Part shown: piece after piece, positions 53,295 through 60,948 of the stretch | Position numbering within the stretch: the first letter of the stretch is position 1 | Layout of the letters: each line of letters starts with the position of its first letter | Origin: Bacteroidota bacterium | GTDB lineage: Bacteria; Bacteroidota; Bacteroidia; Chitinophagales; Saprospiraceae | Length of the DNA stretch: 64,000 bases | Assembly (NCBI GenBank): GCA_020160935.1 | Contig: JAIUPL010000021.1 | Coordinates: 45,917 to 109,916, forward strand | Reading direction: 5' to 3' | Position numbers and translations under genes: made by a program | The notes under the pieces: model-generated | What the model saw: only the letters and a program-made list of their open reading frames with translations | Database searches by the model: none | Told to the model about the DNA's origin: nothing

Positions 53295-53421
53295 TCCTGA
53301 GTCCTGAGCCCTGAGTCCTAAGTCTGTAGAGTACACCTTAATACCCTTGGTATCCACAATTAGAAAAGCCACAATTATGAAGGTGTACTCTACCGACTCA
53401 GGACTAAGGACTCAGGACTCA
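53295..53421. repeat. intergenic heptad-word hairpin, class B copy 2 (TCCTGAG)
   Basis: TCCTGAG words start at the base after the stop. Inner GTAGAGTACACC pairs with GGTGTACTCTAC. The apex arms do not match each other well, but they do match the opposite arms of the copy at 53934-54068, showing the two are inverted copies on either side of the S4 gene. Confidence 0.92.
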
Positions 53422-53497
53422 AGAATGACAACTCCAGCCCCCCCTTCACTAACCCCGTCCTGGAAAGTTTTTTCAGCAGGTACATAAAAAAAACCGG

Positions 53498-53531
53498 CGC
53501 CCGGCGAACTTTGCGTTTGTCGGGCGTTTTT
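53498..53531 (+). terminator. terminator-like hairpin upstream of the S4 gene
   Basis: CGCCCG (53498-53503) and CGGGCG (53521-53526) form the stem, followed by five T's. It lies 27 bases before the S4 start and may end the lipoprotein transcript. Confidence 0.55.
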
Positions 53532-53557
53532 ATGCCTACACGTAATATCTACTTGGA

Positions 53558-53941
53558 ATGGAAAATAAAGTCAGAATTGACAAATGGCTGTGGAGTGTGC
53601 GCATTTTCAAAAGCCGCACCATCGCCACAGATGCCTGCAAAGGAGGCAAAGTAAAAATCGCAGGCGTAGCCGTTAAAGCGTCTCATATGATCGCAGAAGG
53701 CGACGTGGTGGCCGTAAAAAAGGAAGGATTTACGTTTGAATACCGCGCTATTCAATTGATTGAAAAACGCGTGGGCGCACCGATAGCCATTACTTGTTAT
53801 GAAGATGTGACACCCGCTGCCGAAAAAAACAAATACGAAGCATGGTTTACCAATGCCACACCTACCAGTGAAAAACGGGAGCGCGGGAGCGGCAGGCCGA
53901 CGAAAAAGGAGCGAAGGGAAATAGATAAAATGAAGTCCTGA
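53558..53941 (+). CDS. S4-domain RNA-binding protein (Hsp15/HslR-like)
   Basis: 127 residues. The S4 fold is RIDKWLWSVRIFKSRTIATD followed by CKGGKVKIAGVAVKASHMI and the G-D-V turn, as in Hsp15, which recycles stalled 50S subunits with attached tRNA. The basic C-terminal tail is rich in Lys/Arg/Glu. The final Ser and stop (TCC TGA) are the first word of the following repeat. The gene lies between two inverted copies of the same hairpin. Confidence 0.9.
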   Translation: MENKVRIDKWLWSVRIFKSRTIATDACKGGKVKIAGVAVKASHMIAEGDVVAVKKEGFTFEYRAIQLIEKRVGAPIAITCYEDVTPAAEKNKYEAWFTNATPTSEKRERGSGRPTKKERREIDKMKS

Positions 53942-54068
53942 GTCGTAAGTCCTGAGTCCTAAGTCCGTAGAGTACACCATCATTATCATGGTTTTACAAA
54001 TAATAGAAACCAAGGGTATTAAGGTGTACTCTACAGACTTAGGACTCAGGACTTACGACTCAGGACTT
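53934..54068. repeat. intergenic heptad-word hairpin, class B copy 3 (inverted relative to copy 2)
   Basis: Starts within the S4 stop codon and ends four bases before the SCP2 stop. Its reverse complement aligns with copy 2 over the apex: TACCCTTGG next to GTAGAGTACACC is shared. Arms are TCCTGAG/CTCAGGA words. Confidence 0.92.
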
Positions 54069-54071
54069 ATT

Positions 54072-54383
54072 TCACATCAGCCCAAACATCTTCGCATATT
54101 TCAGCATTTCGCCGGGGTTGCTGATTTTCAGTTTACCGGTCATCATGGCCATCATTGGATTGAGATCGCCGCTAAGGAGTTTTTTAAATGATTCGGCGCT
54201 GGTAGTCACCTTGCAGTTGGGTTCACCGCTGAGGCCTTCGGTTACGGTCATCTGTCCATTTTCAATTTGAGCGGTAAACTGACCTGCTTCGGAAATATCG
54301 AAATGAAACAAGGTAGAAACGCCTTCAACTACTTCAGGCTTTATTTTGGCAGGGAGGGAAAACAGAAATTCTTTGACGTCCAT
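54072..54383 (-). CDS. SCP2 sterol-carrier-like domain protein
   Basis: 103 residues from ATG 54383. It is a complete single SCP2 domain: FHFDISEAGQFTAQIENGQM, LSGEPNCKVTTSAESF, and LLSGDLNPMMAMMTGKLKISG-like GDLNPM...MTGKLKI. Such proteins bind lipids or acyl-CoA. The start codon is abutted by a CACTCAC-word tract in its 5' leader, and a TACCTTTG box lies at 54484-54477. Confidence 0.88.
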   Translation of the reverse strand: MDVKEFLFSLPAKIKPEVVEGVSTLFHFDISEAGQFTAQIENGQMTVTEGLSGEPNCKVTTSAESFKKLLSGDLNPMMAMMTGKLKISNPGEMLKYAKMFGLM

Positions 54384-54421
54384 CGAGTGAGTGGTGAGTG
54401 GTGAGTGGTGAGTGGTGAGTG
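54384..54421. repeat. one-armed GTGAGTG tract before the SCP2 start codon
   Basis: Five GTGAGTG words of 7 bases, ending two bases from the ATG at 54383, lie inside the predicted 5' leader. In the gene's sense it reads CACTCAC. Confidence 0.8.
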
Positions 54422-54476
54422 AGGGCGGTAATGGTATAATTAACGCTGGGTTAATGCGGGTTTGGGTAGTTTTGCC

Positions 54477-54484
54477 CAAAGGTA
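54477..54484 (-). promoter_or_regulatory. -7 box TACCTTTG for the SCP2 gene
   Basis: Minus-strand TACCTTTG fits TAnnTTTG. The predicted leader is about 90 bases and contains the GTGAGTG tract. Confidence 0.45.
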
Positions 54485-54566
54485 AGGGGTTTGAGAAAAT
54501 TCGCTGCATAGATTATTTCATCACCGACCTTGCCAGGCTCCTGTTCATCATTTGCTGCTACAAAAA

Positions 54567-55484
54567 ATGCGTACAAGTCCTTTCCTTTGGCTCATGTTCA
54601 GCCTTCCTTTTTTCCTGACCTATCAACGTGGCGCCGCACAGGCCGTTGAAGTACCTGCCGGTTTTGACTGGCAGGGTCACCGTGGCTGTCGCGGTTTGCT
54701 ACCGGAAAACAGCATACCTGCTTTTTTGCATGCGCTGGATTTTCCGGAAGTAACCACGCTAGAACTTGACCTCGCCGTTTCGAAAGACAAACAATTGATT
54801 GTCAGCCATGAACCCTGGTTTAATCCTGCGATTTGCAGAAAATCGAATGGTGATTCTATCCCGGTAAAAGAGGCCGAAAAATTCCTTTTGTACAACCTCA
54901 GCGCGGCTGAAATAAAGGAATTTGATTGTGGGAGTTATGGCAATTCCCGCTTTCCGCAACAGGAGCGAATGAAAACCTGGAAGCCGACGCTGCGCGAAGT
55001 AGTGGAGGCTGTTCGGAGACATCCATCCGGACGAGGCGCCGGCATTCGCTGGAATATCGAAATCAAATCGCAGGCTGATTGGGACGGCATTCGGCACCCG
55101 CCGGTGGAAGAATTTGCCAGTCTGGTAATTGCCGAATTGCGGGCGCTAAGCATCGATCATCATTGTACCGTTCAATCGTTCGACAAACGCGCCCTGCAGG
55201 CCATGCATCGCCAGGCGCCCGACATTGCGCTTGCCCTTCTCATTGAAAATATCCTTGGATTTGATTCAAACATAAAAGAACTGGGATTTAAACCTGCCGC
55301 TTACAGCCCGTATTTTCAACTGGTTTCCAAAAAACTGGTGCGCAAATGCCATAAAAACGGCATTCAATTGATCCCCTGGACGGTCAACGATGTAAAATCC
55401 ATGCGCGGGCTGATTTTGCTGGGCGTAGATGGTATCATTACCGATTATCCGGATTTGATCAAATCGGTATCAAATGCGCCCTGA
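54567..55484 (+). CDS. glycerophosphodiester phosphodiesterase
   Basis: About 305 residues from ATG 54567 (a TTG at 54552 is also in frame). A signal peptide (FLWLMFSLPFFLTYQRGAAQ) precedes the TIM barrel with HRGCRGLLPENSIPAF, ELDLAVSKDKQLIVSHEPWF, NIEIK and IIPWTVNDVKSM-like C-terminal LIPWTVND. The second catalytic His-Asp appears as His-Glu (SHEP). A periplasmic enzyme releasing glycerol-3-phosphate. Length is typical. Confidence 0.92.
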   Translation: MRTSPFLWLMFSLPFFLTYQRGAAQAVEVPAGFDWQGHRGCRGLLPENSIPAFLHALDFPEVTTLELDLAVSKDKQLIVSHEPWFNPAICRKSNGDSIPVKEAEKFLLYNLSAAEIKEFDCGSYGNSRFPQQERMKTWKPTLREVVEAVRRHPSGRGAGIRWNIEIKSQADWDGIRHPPVEEFASLVIAELRALSIDHHCTVQSFDKRALQAMHRQAPDIALALLIENILGFDSNIKELGFKPAAYSPYFQLVSKKLVRKCHKNGIQLIPWTVNDVKSMRGLILLGVDGIITDYPDLIKSVSNAP

Positions 55485-55502
55485 CGCCGTACTTTCGCGG
55501 CC

Positions 55503-56744
55503 ATGAATTTCGAGCACATACAAACCGAGTTGCTAATCGTAGGGGCGGGTCCGGCTGGCGCCACCACCTCGCTGTTTCTGTCAAAAATGGGTATTCCGCA
55601 TACCATTGTGGATGCTGCGGCATTTCCACGCGACAAGGTGTGTGGCGACGGCCTGGATTTGAAAGTGTTCAGGGTGTTGCAACATCTTGATCCTGGAATA
55701 AGCGCCGCTGAAGTATTTGAAAATCAAGACTTTTTGCAATCCTGGGGAGCCAGAATTATTACTCCCAATGGCCGCGTTACGGAATTTATTCAGCCAGCGC
55801 CGCCGCCGGGTGCACCCTTGCAATCGGTATTATGGACTTCCAAACGCCTTCATTTTGACCAATTTCTTGTTGGGAAAATAGACCCTCGTTATGCTCGTTT
55901 TTTGCCGGAAACGAAAGTAGAAAGTATGGAACGCATCGAAGGTCGGTGGCGCGTGATCGCGAAAAAAAAAGACGGACAACTTCTAGAGTTTGACACGCCC
56001 CTCGTCATTGGTGCTGATGGCGACCATTCCACTGTTTTGCGTCATGTGGGTGGACGCAGCATCGACCGCAGACACTATGCCGGCACCTTGCGGCAGTACT
56101 GGAAGAATATCGACGGGATGCATCCCCAAAATCTGATAGAAGTGTATTTGCCTAAAGGATTACCGCTTTCCTACTTCTATATTTTTCCTTTGCCAAATGG
56201 GGAAGCCAATGTCGGCTACGGCATGGTGAGCGAACTCATAGCCCGCCACAAACACAACCTGCGCGATTTGTTTAAAAAAATCATTGCGGATGACCCTTAT
56301 ATGGCGCCACGGTTTCGGAATGCCGAGCCCCTGGAAGAGCCGATTGGCTGGGGTATTCCGCTGGCCTCTCGTCGCCGTCGCAATTATGGCGATGGATATT
56401 TGCTTACGGGAGATGCCGCCTCTCTGGTATGCCCAACGAGCGGAGAAGGGATTGGCACCGGTATGATTTCCGGTTATATTGCTGCACATTTTGCCCAAAA
56501 AGCGCTGACAAGCAGGCGATTCGATGCCGAACAATTCCAGGCTTATGACCGTGAAGTGTATAGACGACTGGAAGATGAAATCCTTGTTTACCGATCCCTG
56601 ATGCGTTTTAAACCCTGGAAAATGTACGACTGGGGCTTGAACCTGATTACCCCACTACCCTATTTGCAGCGTTCCTTTACAAAATTGCATACAGGTTGGT
56701 TGCGCACTGCATATGAAAGGAAAATTGATGTGAGGCTGGATTGA
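55503..56744 (+). CDS. geranylgeranyl reductase family flavoprotein
   Basis: 413 residues. The FAD-binding GAGPAGATTSLFLSKMG at about 11-27 and second FAD motif GDAASLVCPTSGEGIGTGM near residue 308 mark the geranylgeranyl-reductase/ChlP-like branch of p-hydroxybenzoate-hydroxylase-fold enzymes. PRDKVCGDGL is also characteristic. It may reduce or modify isoprenoid lipids. A TACTTTCG box ends five bases before the ATG. Convergent with the LVIVD gene, whose stop is one base away. Confidence 0.88.
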   Translation: MNFEHIQTELLIVGAGPAGATTSLFLSKMGIPHTIVDAAAFPRDKVCGDGLDLKVFRVLQHLDPGISAAEVFENQDFLQSWGARIITPNGRVTEFIQPAPPPGAPLQSVLWTSKRLHFDQFLVGKIDPRYARFLPETKVESMERIEGRWRVIAKKKDGQLLEFDTPLVIGADGDHSTVLRHVGGRSIDRRHYAGTLRQYWKNIDGMHPQNLIEVYLPKGLPLSYFYIFPLPNGEANVGYGMVSELIARHKHNLRDLFKKIIADDPYMAPRFRNAEPLEEPIGWGIPLASRRRRNYGDGYLLTGDAASLVCPTSGEGIGTGMISGYIAAHFAQKALTSRRFDAEQFQAYDREVYRRLEDEILVYRSLMRFKPWKMYDWGLNLITPLPYLQRSFTKLHTGWLRTAYERKIDVRLD

Positions 56745-56745
56745 T

Positions 56746-58188
56746 TTAGCGTGTGAGGTGGATCAGTTTTTGGGTAAAATAACCGGAAGAAGTGCTACAT
56801 TTCAGAAAATAAATACCCGCAGGGGCCTGAAACGGAATATACCTCGAGTGCTGTGACACAAGCGTGTCGGCGGGTTTATTGTCAAGAAGTACATTTCCTT
56901 GTAAATCAACAATTTGAAAGCCCAATATTTTCACATTGTTATCTGTACATTCTATCCGGAATCCATCCTGAAAAGGTTGAGGGAATACCCGAATCGATGA
57001 AAAAGCATTGACTTGTTTGGTAGAGGTCAGCGCATCCCATTCAAGTATTCGAACGCCCGACCAGATGCTGAAAAAAGGAAATACCGAAGCAATGTATGTG
57101 AGGTACACCCGATCGCCGTAAAGACCCAGTCCCCAGGTAAAATACAAATCATCAGGATTCCCAAAACTGCCAGCCTGAAACGGGTGCTCCGGGTCCGAAA
57201 CATCCACTACATTCAGTTCGCTTCGGCCGGTGGACAGGAACAACAGGTGTCGGGCCGGGTCCATTTCAATCTGGTTGCTGTGGCCGGGACTGTTTATCCA
57301 GGCATTGTTGGGCGATTGACAATCCCAGGGGTTCCACCATGCTTTTTGCTGGATTTGTGCCGGGTTGGAAATATCGAGTACTTCCAGCCCACAATAATCA
57401 ATGGCGATGTAGGCTTTTCCGTTTTCAAGAATGATATTGTTGTAAGCCTGTTGTTTGCCCAGGGCGGCCTGATTGATGTATCTGCCTGTTTCTATTGGAT
57501 GTTGTTTGTCCGACACGTCGATCAGGCGCAAGCCGCCTGCATCGTAGCACAGCCAGACGGTATCGCCCCGAACCGACATTCCTCTTGCATTGGGCAATTG
57601 CACCGAACTCGGATTTTCTACCGGAAAATGAATATCCGGCACTAGTTCGGACACCTGAAAAATATCATCCTTGTTTTCGATATTCAGGATAACAAGTCCG
57701 CGCGACATGGCGCCGAGATAGGCATAGTTATCGGAAACAGTGACAAAAGCACAGCCGCGGCCAGTCATTTCGCTCACCCACACATCCCGAACAACAGCAT
57801 TTTCCGGGTCTGAAATATCCACCACTGCCATGCCCAGCGGGTTGGAGCCACCAAAGAAATTTCCCAGCGCGAGGTACAAAAACGAACCGCTTTGACAGAG
57901 ATTCATCACTTCCTGACCCTGTAGTTCAGAAACGGTTATTTCCTGTATCAGTTCAGGTGCGTTCTGACTGGAAATATTGTAAATCCGGAGGCCACCTTCC
58001 TTGGAAGCCACATAAAAAAAAGGCCTTCCCAGTTGATCCTCAACTACTTTTTGCGGCAGACCGATACCGGCAAAAGGTAGATCCAGCACCTGCTGAAATA
58101 CAACGGTATCCAGTGGCCCTGTTTGTCCGAATGACGAATGGATAGAAAATAGCAGGCAAAACAACAGGCCGGGAACAGATTTTTCCAT
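56746..58188 (-). CDS. secreted LVIVD-repeat beta-propeller protein with a T9SS-like tail
   Basis: About 480 residues from ATG 58188, which starts the signal peptide (VPGLLFCLLFSIHSSFG). Repeated LVIVD-type blades follow: GGLRIYNISSQNAPELI, GMAVVDISDPENAVV, GLVILNIENKDDIFQ, GGLRLIDVSDKQHPIE, GLEVLDISNPAQIQ, SELNVVDVSDPEHPF. The C-terminal FSSIRVFPQPFQDGFRI ... GIYFLKCSTSSGYFTQKLIHL resembles a type IX sorting domain. Probably extracellular; ligand unknown. Confidence 0.85.
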   Translation of the reverse strand: MEKSVPGLLFCLLFSIHSSFGQTGPLDTVVFQQVLDLPFAGIGLPQKVVEDQLGRPFFYVASKEGGLRIYNISSQNAPELIQEITVSELQGQEVMNLCQSGSFLYLALGNFFGGSNPLGMAVVDISDPENAVVRDVWVSEMTGRGCAFVTVSDNYAYLGAMSRGLVILNIENKDDIFQVSELVPDIHFPVENPSSVQLPNARGMSVRGDTVWLCYDAGGLRLIDVSDKQHPIETGRYINQAALGKQQAYNNIILENGKAYIAIDYCGLEVLDISNPAQIQQKAWWNPWDCQSPNNAWINSPGHSNQIEMDPARHLLFLSTGRSELNVVDVSDPEHPFQAGSFGNPDDLYFTWGLGLYGDRVYLTYIASVFPFFSIWSGVRILEWDALTSTKQVNAFSSIRVFPQPFQDGFRIECTDNNVKILGFQIVDLQGNVLLDNKPADTLVSQHSRYIPFQAPAGIYFLKCSTSSGYFTQKLIHLTR

Positions 58189-58265
58189 AGCGGCTATTTT
58201 TATGGTGAGAAACCGTCTGAGGTGTTCCGGGCATTTATTTGGCCACGTCTCGCGTAACGGAAGAC

Positions 58266-59192
58266 TCAATATTGAGCCGCCAGCAGGTACAGCACTGCCA
58301 TGCGCACCGCTACCCCGTTTTCTACCTGCTGCAAAATGATGCTGTGCGGGCTGTCGGCCACATCCGATGTAATTTCAACACCCCTGTTGATGGGGCCCGG
58401 GTGCATGATGACAATTTCGCGGTCAAGCGAATCCAGCATTTGCCTGTTGATACCGAAATACTGATGGTATTCGCGCAGGCTGGGGAAATATTTGATGTCC
58501 TGGCGTTCCAACTGAATACGCAGCACATTCGCCACATCGCACCAGCGCAGGGTATCCATCACATTGTGCGAAATTTCCACGCCCAGTTCTGCGTAATGTT
58601 TGGGAATCAGGGTTGGCGGGCCACAAACACGCACTTTGGCGCCTAATTTTTGCAGGCAAAAAACATTGCTCAAAGCCACGCGGCTGTGCAAAATATCGCC
58701 GATGATGGCAATTTTTTTGCCCGTTACATCGCCCAGTTTTTCCCGAATGGAAAAGGCGTCCAGCAGGGCTTGCGTAGGGTGTTCATGCGTGCCATCGCCG
58801 GCATTTATGATATTGGCAGGAATACGGGAAGCCAGGTACACACAGGCGCCGGGCGCCGGATGTCGCATAACCACCATATCGACTTTCATCGACAGGATAT
58901 TGTTGACGGTATCGAGCAGGGTTTCGCCCTTGCTGACGCTGGAAGAAGAAGCCGTAAAATTGACGATATCGGCGCTCAGGCGGCGTTCAGCGAGTTCAAA
59001 TGACACACGTGTACGCGTGCTGCTTTCAAAAAAGAGGTTGGCAACAGTAATATCCCGCAGACTGGGGACTTTTTTGATGGGACGGTTGATGACTTCCTTG
59101 AAATTGTCGGCTGTTTCAAAGATCAGGCGGATATCTTCTTCTGTGATGTTTTTGATACCGATCAGGTGCCGTGTACTGAGTCCTTTTGCCAT
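58266..59192 (-). CDS. pyrB: aspartate carbamoyltransferase catalytic subunit
   Basis: 308 residues. It condenses carbamoyl phosphate with aspartate. The carbamoyl-phosphate loop FFESSTRTRVSFELA near residue 53, the KGETLLDT 80s loop, HPTQALLDAFSI near residue 134 and the C-terminal MHPGPINRGVEI are intact. No pyrI partner is visible. Its ATG overlaps the pyrR stop (ATGA), so the two are translated as an operon. Confidence 0.96.
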   Translation of the reverse strand: MAKGLSTRHLIGIKNITEEDIRLIFETADNFKEVINRPIKKVPSLRDITVANLFFESSTRTRVSFELAERRLSADIVNFTASSSSVSKGETLLDTVNNILSMKVDMVVMRHPAPGACVYLASRIPANIINAGDGTHEHPTQALLDAFSIREKLGDVTGKKIAIIGDILHSRVALSNVFCLQKLGAKVRVCGPPTLIPKHYAELGVEISHNVMDTLRWCDVANVLRIQLERQDIKYFPSLREYHQYFGINRQMLDSLDREIVIMHPGPINRGVEITSDVADSPHSIILQQVENGVAVRMAVLYLLAAQY

Positions 59193-59740
59193 CAGGGTTT
59201 TTTATCGAATAATAAAATTTCATCCTCGCCATGCGTTTCCTGCCAGCGAACCTTTACGTATGCTTCATCGAGTGCATCGACGGCGATGCCAAAATAATCG
59301 GGTTGAATGGGCAAATGCCGGTTAAAACGCCGGTCGACCAGCACCAGCAACTCGACTGAGCCCGGTCGACCATAATGCTGAAGGGCCGACAGGGCAGCAG
59401 AAATAGTGCGACCTGTGTAGAGTACATCGTCGATCAGCAGCACCCGCTTGTTTGCAACAATGAAGTTAATATCGTTGGGATGTGGCGACAAAGGGCCGTC
59501 CGACATTCGAAAATCGTCGCGGTAAAACGTGATATCGAGTTTTCCATAGTCGATATGCCGGTTTCCAATGAGTTCCTGAAGGCGGCTGGATATGCGGTCG
59601 GCCAGTAAAATACCGCGCGGCTGAATGCCGATAATGCAGGCATTGGAAAAGTCGCCCCAATCTTCCAGCAACTGGTGGCAAAGACGCTCGATCGTCAGAG
59701 CGAATCGTTCACGGGGCAGGAGCGTTTTTCCGGTTTGCAT
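59192..59740 (-). CDS. pyrR: PyrR: uracil phosphoribosyltransferase / pyr regulator
   Basis: 182 residues from ATG 59740 (MQTGKTLLPRERFALTIE). The PRPP-binding loop VLLIDDVLYTGRTISAAL near residue 96, GIQPRGILLADR near residue 38 and VDRRFNRHLPIQPDYFG near residue 137 match PyrR. In Bacillus it binds pyr leader RNA. Here a TACCTTTG box ends five bases before its start, so its own message seems leaderless and could not be attenuated upstream. It may act as an enzyme or on other targets. pyrB follows by overlap. Confidence 0.92.
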   Translation of the reverse strand: MQTGKTLLPRERFALTIERLCHQLLEDWGDFSNACIIGIQPRGILLADRISSRLQELIGNRHIDYGKLDITFYRDDFRMSDGPLSPHPNDINFIVANKRVLLIDDVLYTGRTISAALSALQHYGRPGSVELLVLVDRRFNRHLPIQPDYFGIAVDALDEAYVKVRWQETHGEDEILLFDKKP

Positions 59741-59745
59741 GACGG

Positions 59746-59753
59746 CAAAGGTA
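59746..59753 (-). promoter_or_regulatory. -7 box TACCTTTG directly before pyrR
   Basis: A minus-strand full match to TAnnTTTG, with five bases between box and ATG. It implies a leaderless or very short-leader pyrRB transcript. No clear -33 element is seen. Confidence 0.5.
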
Positions 59754-59808
59754 TGTCGTTTCAAATTTGCTACTAGGCGTTTGGCAAAAAAAAGCACCCG
59801 GTAATTGA

Positions 59809-60894
59809 TTACGTTTTCAAAGATGCTGCAAGCAGGCTGTGGAAATGGTGTACACCCTGCTCCTGTCGCGGCGAAAAACGACCGTGTTTGTAAAAACGGG
59901 AGCGGGTACCTACCTGCACCTGTTCCACCACGGCTTCGTCTTCGCGTTCTACCAGGTCGACATCGGCGCCGGCGCCTATACCAAGTTTCTCTTCTTTCCA
60001 GACATAGGCCCGAAAACTCACTTTCGTAAGGTGCTGTTGCAGCGGCCGCACAATGTTCAACGACAGGCCCCAGGGATAGAAATTGAACATGATATTTGGA
60101 TACAGCCAAAAGTAATAGCCTGCAATGGACTGTCCGTAATCTTCATGGCCGAGCGGCAGATCGAATACTTCTTCACCCCCTTTGGCAATTCCAACCTGCA
60201 CATTGCTCCAGCGCGACACTTCGGTGCGGTAAGCGCCCCAGTCGAGCCCGGCAGCAAGCGATTTGTGTACAAACGGAATATGAAATCCTTCCAGGTAGTT
60301 GTCGCAATACAAAGCCCAGTTGGCCCGCACCAGGTAATCGCGCGAACGGGCAGGCTGGAAACGGAACTGTTCTACCGGCAAAAAGCCGATTTTCCTTTCC
60401 ATATCGCCCACCCAGTTGTCGAACGGAATCGCAGGGTCGAGCGAGGTAAATACGAACTGTCTCCAGCGATGTACCTGTAGTGGAGTCAAGTTATCATCGG
60501 CACAGGGAAAGTTTTCCATCCCCTGCGTTTCAGGCATGGATACAAACGCGCCGTCGAGGCCAAAACGCCGGCCATGATAACTGCAAATGATGCCGCGATC
60601 GAGTTTACCCGGGTGCTCTACCAGGATTTTTCCCCGGTGTGTGCATACATTCGACATGCAGCGCAAGCGTTGTTCGGCATCTTGCAACACTAAAAGCGGC
60701 TCCTCGATAAAACCCTCCATAAATGGAAAAGGCATGGCGTCCAATGGCAATTTCACAGTTTCCTCTGCACCGGTGATCATTTGCCAGGAGCGTGCGAAAA
60801 CCGCCTCCCGACAGGCATCGAATACATCAGGGCTGTTGTAAAAAGTGCCAGGTAAGGTGGCGGCTTTTCGAATATCCGGATCTATTGCGTACAT
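59809..60894 (-). CDS. Rieske non-heme iron oxygenase, alpha subunit type
   Basis: 361 residues. The Rieske [2Fe-2S] site is CTHRGKI ... CSYHGRRF (CxH near residue 85, CxxH about 17 later). The catalytic mononuclear iron site lies in DNYLEGFHIPFVHKSL near residue 193. The overall form resembles the choline monooxygenase/RHO family, but substrate and reductase partner are not in the window. It starts after ggt on the same strand; a GAGAGGT-word tract separates them. Confidence 0.88.
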   Translation of the reverse strand: MYAIDPDIRKAATLPGTFYNSPDVFDACREAVFARSWQMITGAEETVKLPLDAMPFPFMEGFIEEPLLVLQDAEQRLRCMSNVCTHRGKILVEHPGKLDRGIICSYHGRRFGLDGAFVSMPETQGMENFPCADDNLTPLQVHRWRQFVFTSLDPAIPFDNWVGDMERKIGFLPVEQFRFQPARSRDYLVRANWALYCDNYLEGFHIPFVHKSLAAGLDWGAYRTEVSRWSNVQVGIAKGGEEVFDLPLGHEDYGQSIAGYYFWLYPNIMFNFYPWGLSLNIVRPLQQHLTKVSFRAYVWKEEKLGIGAGADVDLVEREDEAVVEQVQVGTRSRFYKHGRFSPRQEQGVHHFHSLLAASLKT

Positions 60895-60896
60895 GG

Positions 60897-60940
60897 ATAG
60901 AGGATAGAAGCGAGAGGTGAGAGGTGAGAGGTGAGAGGTG
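60897..60940. repeat. one-armed GAGAGGT heptad tract before the Rieske gene start
   Basis: Four GAGAGGT words of 7 bases, degenerating to GATAGAG and GATAGAA next to the ATG at 60894. Sense strand is CTCTCACC-type, the same as before the sigma factor at 7.25 kb. Confidence 0.8.
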
Positions 60941-60948
60941 TGCGTATT

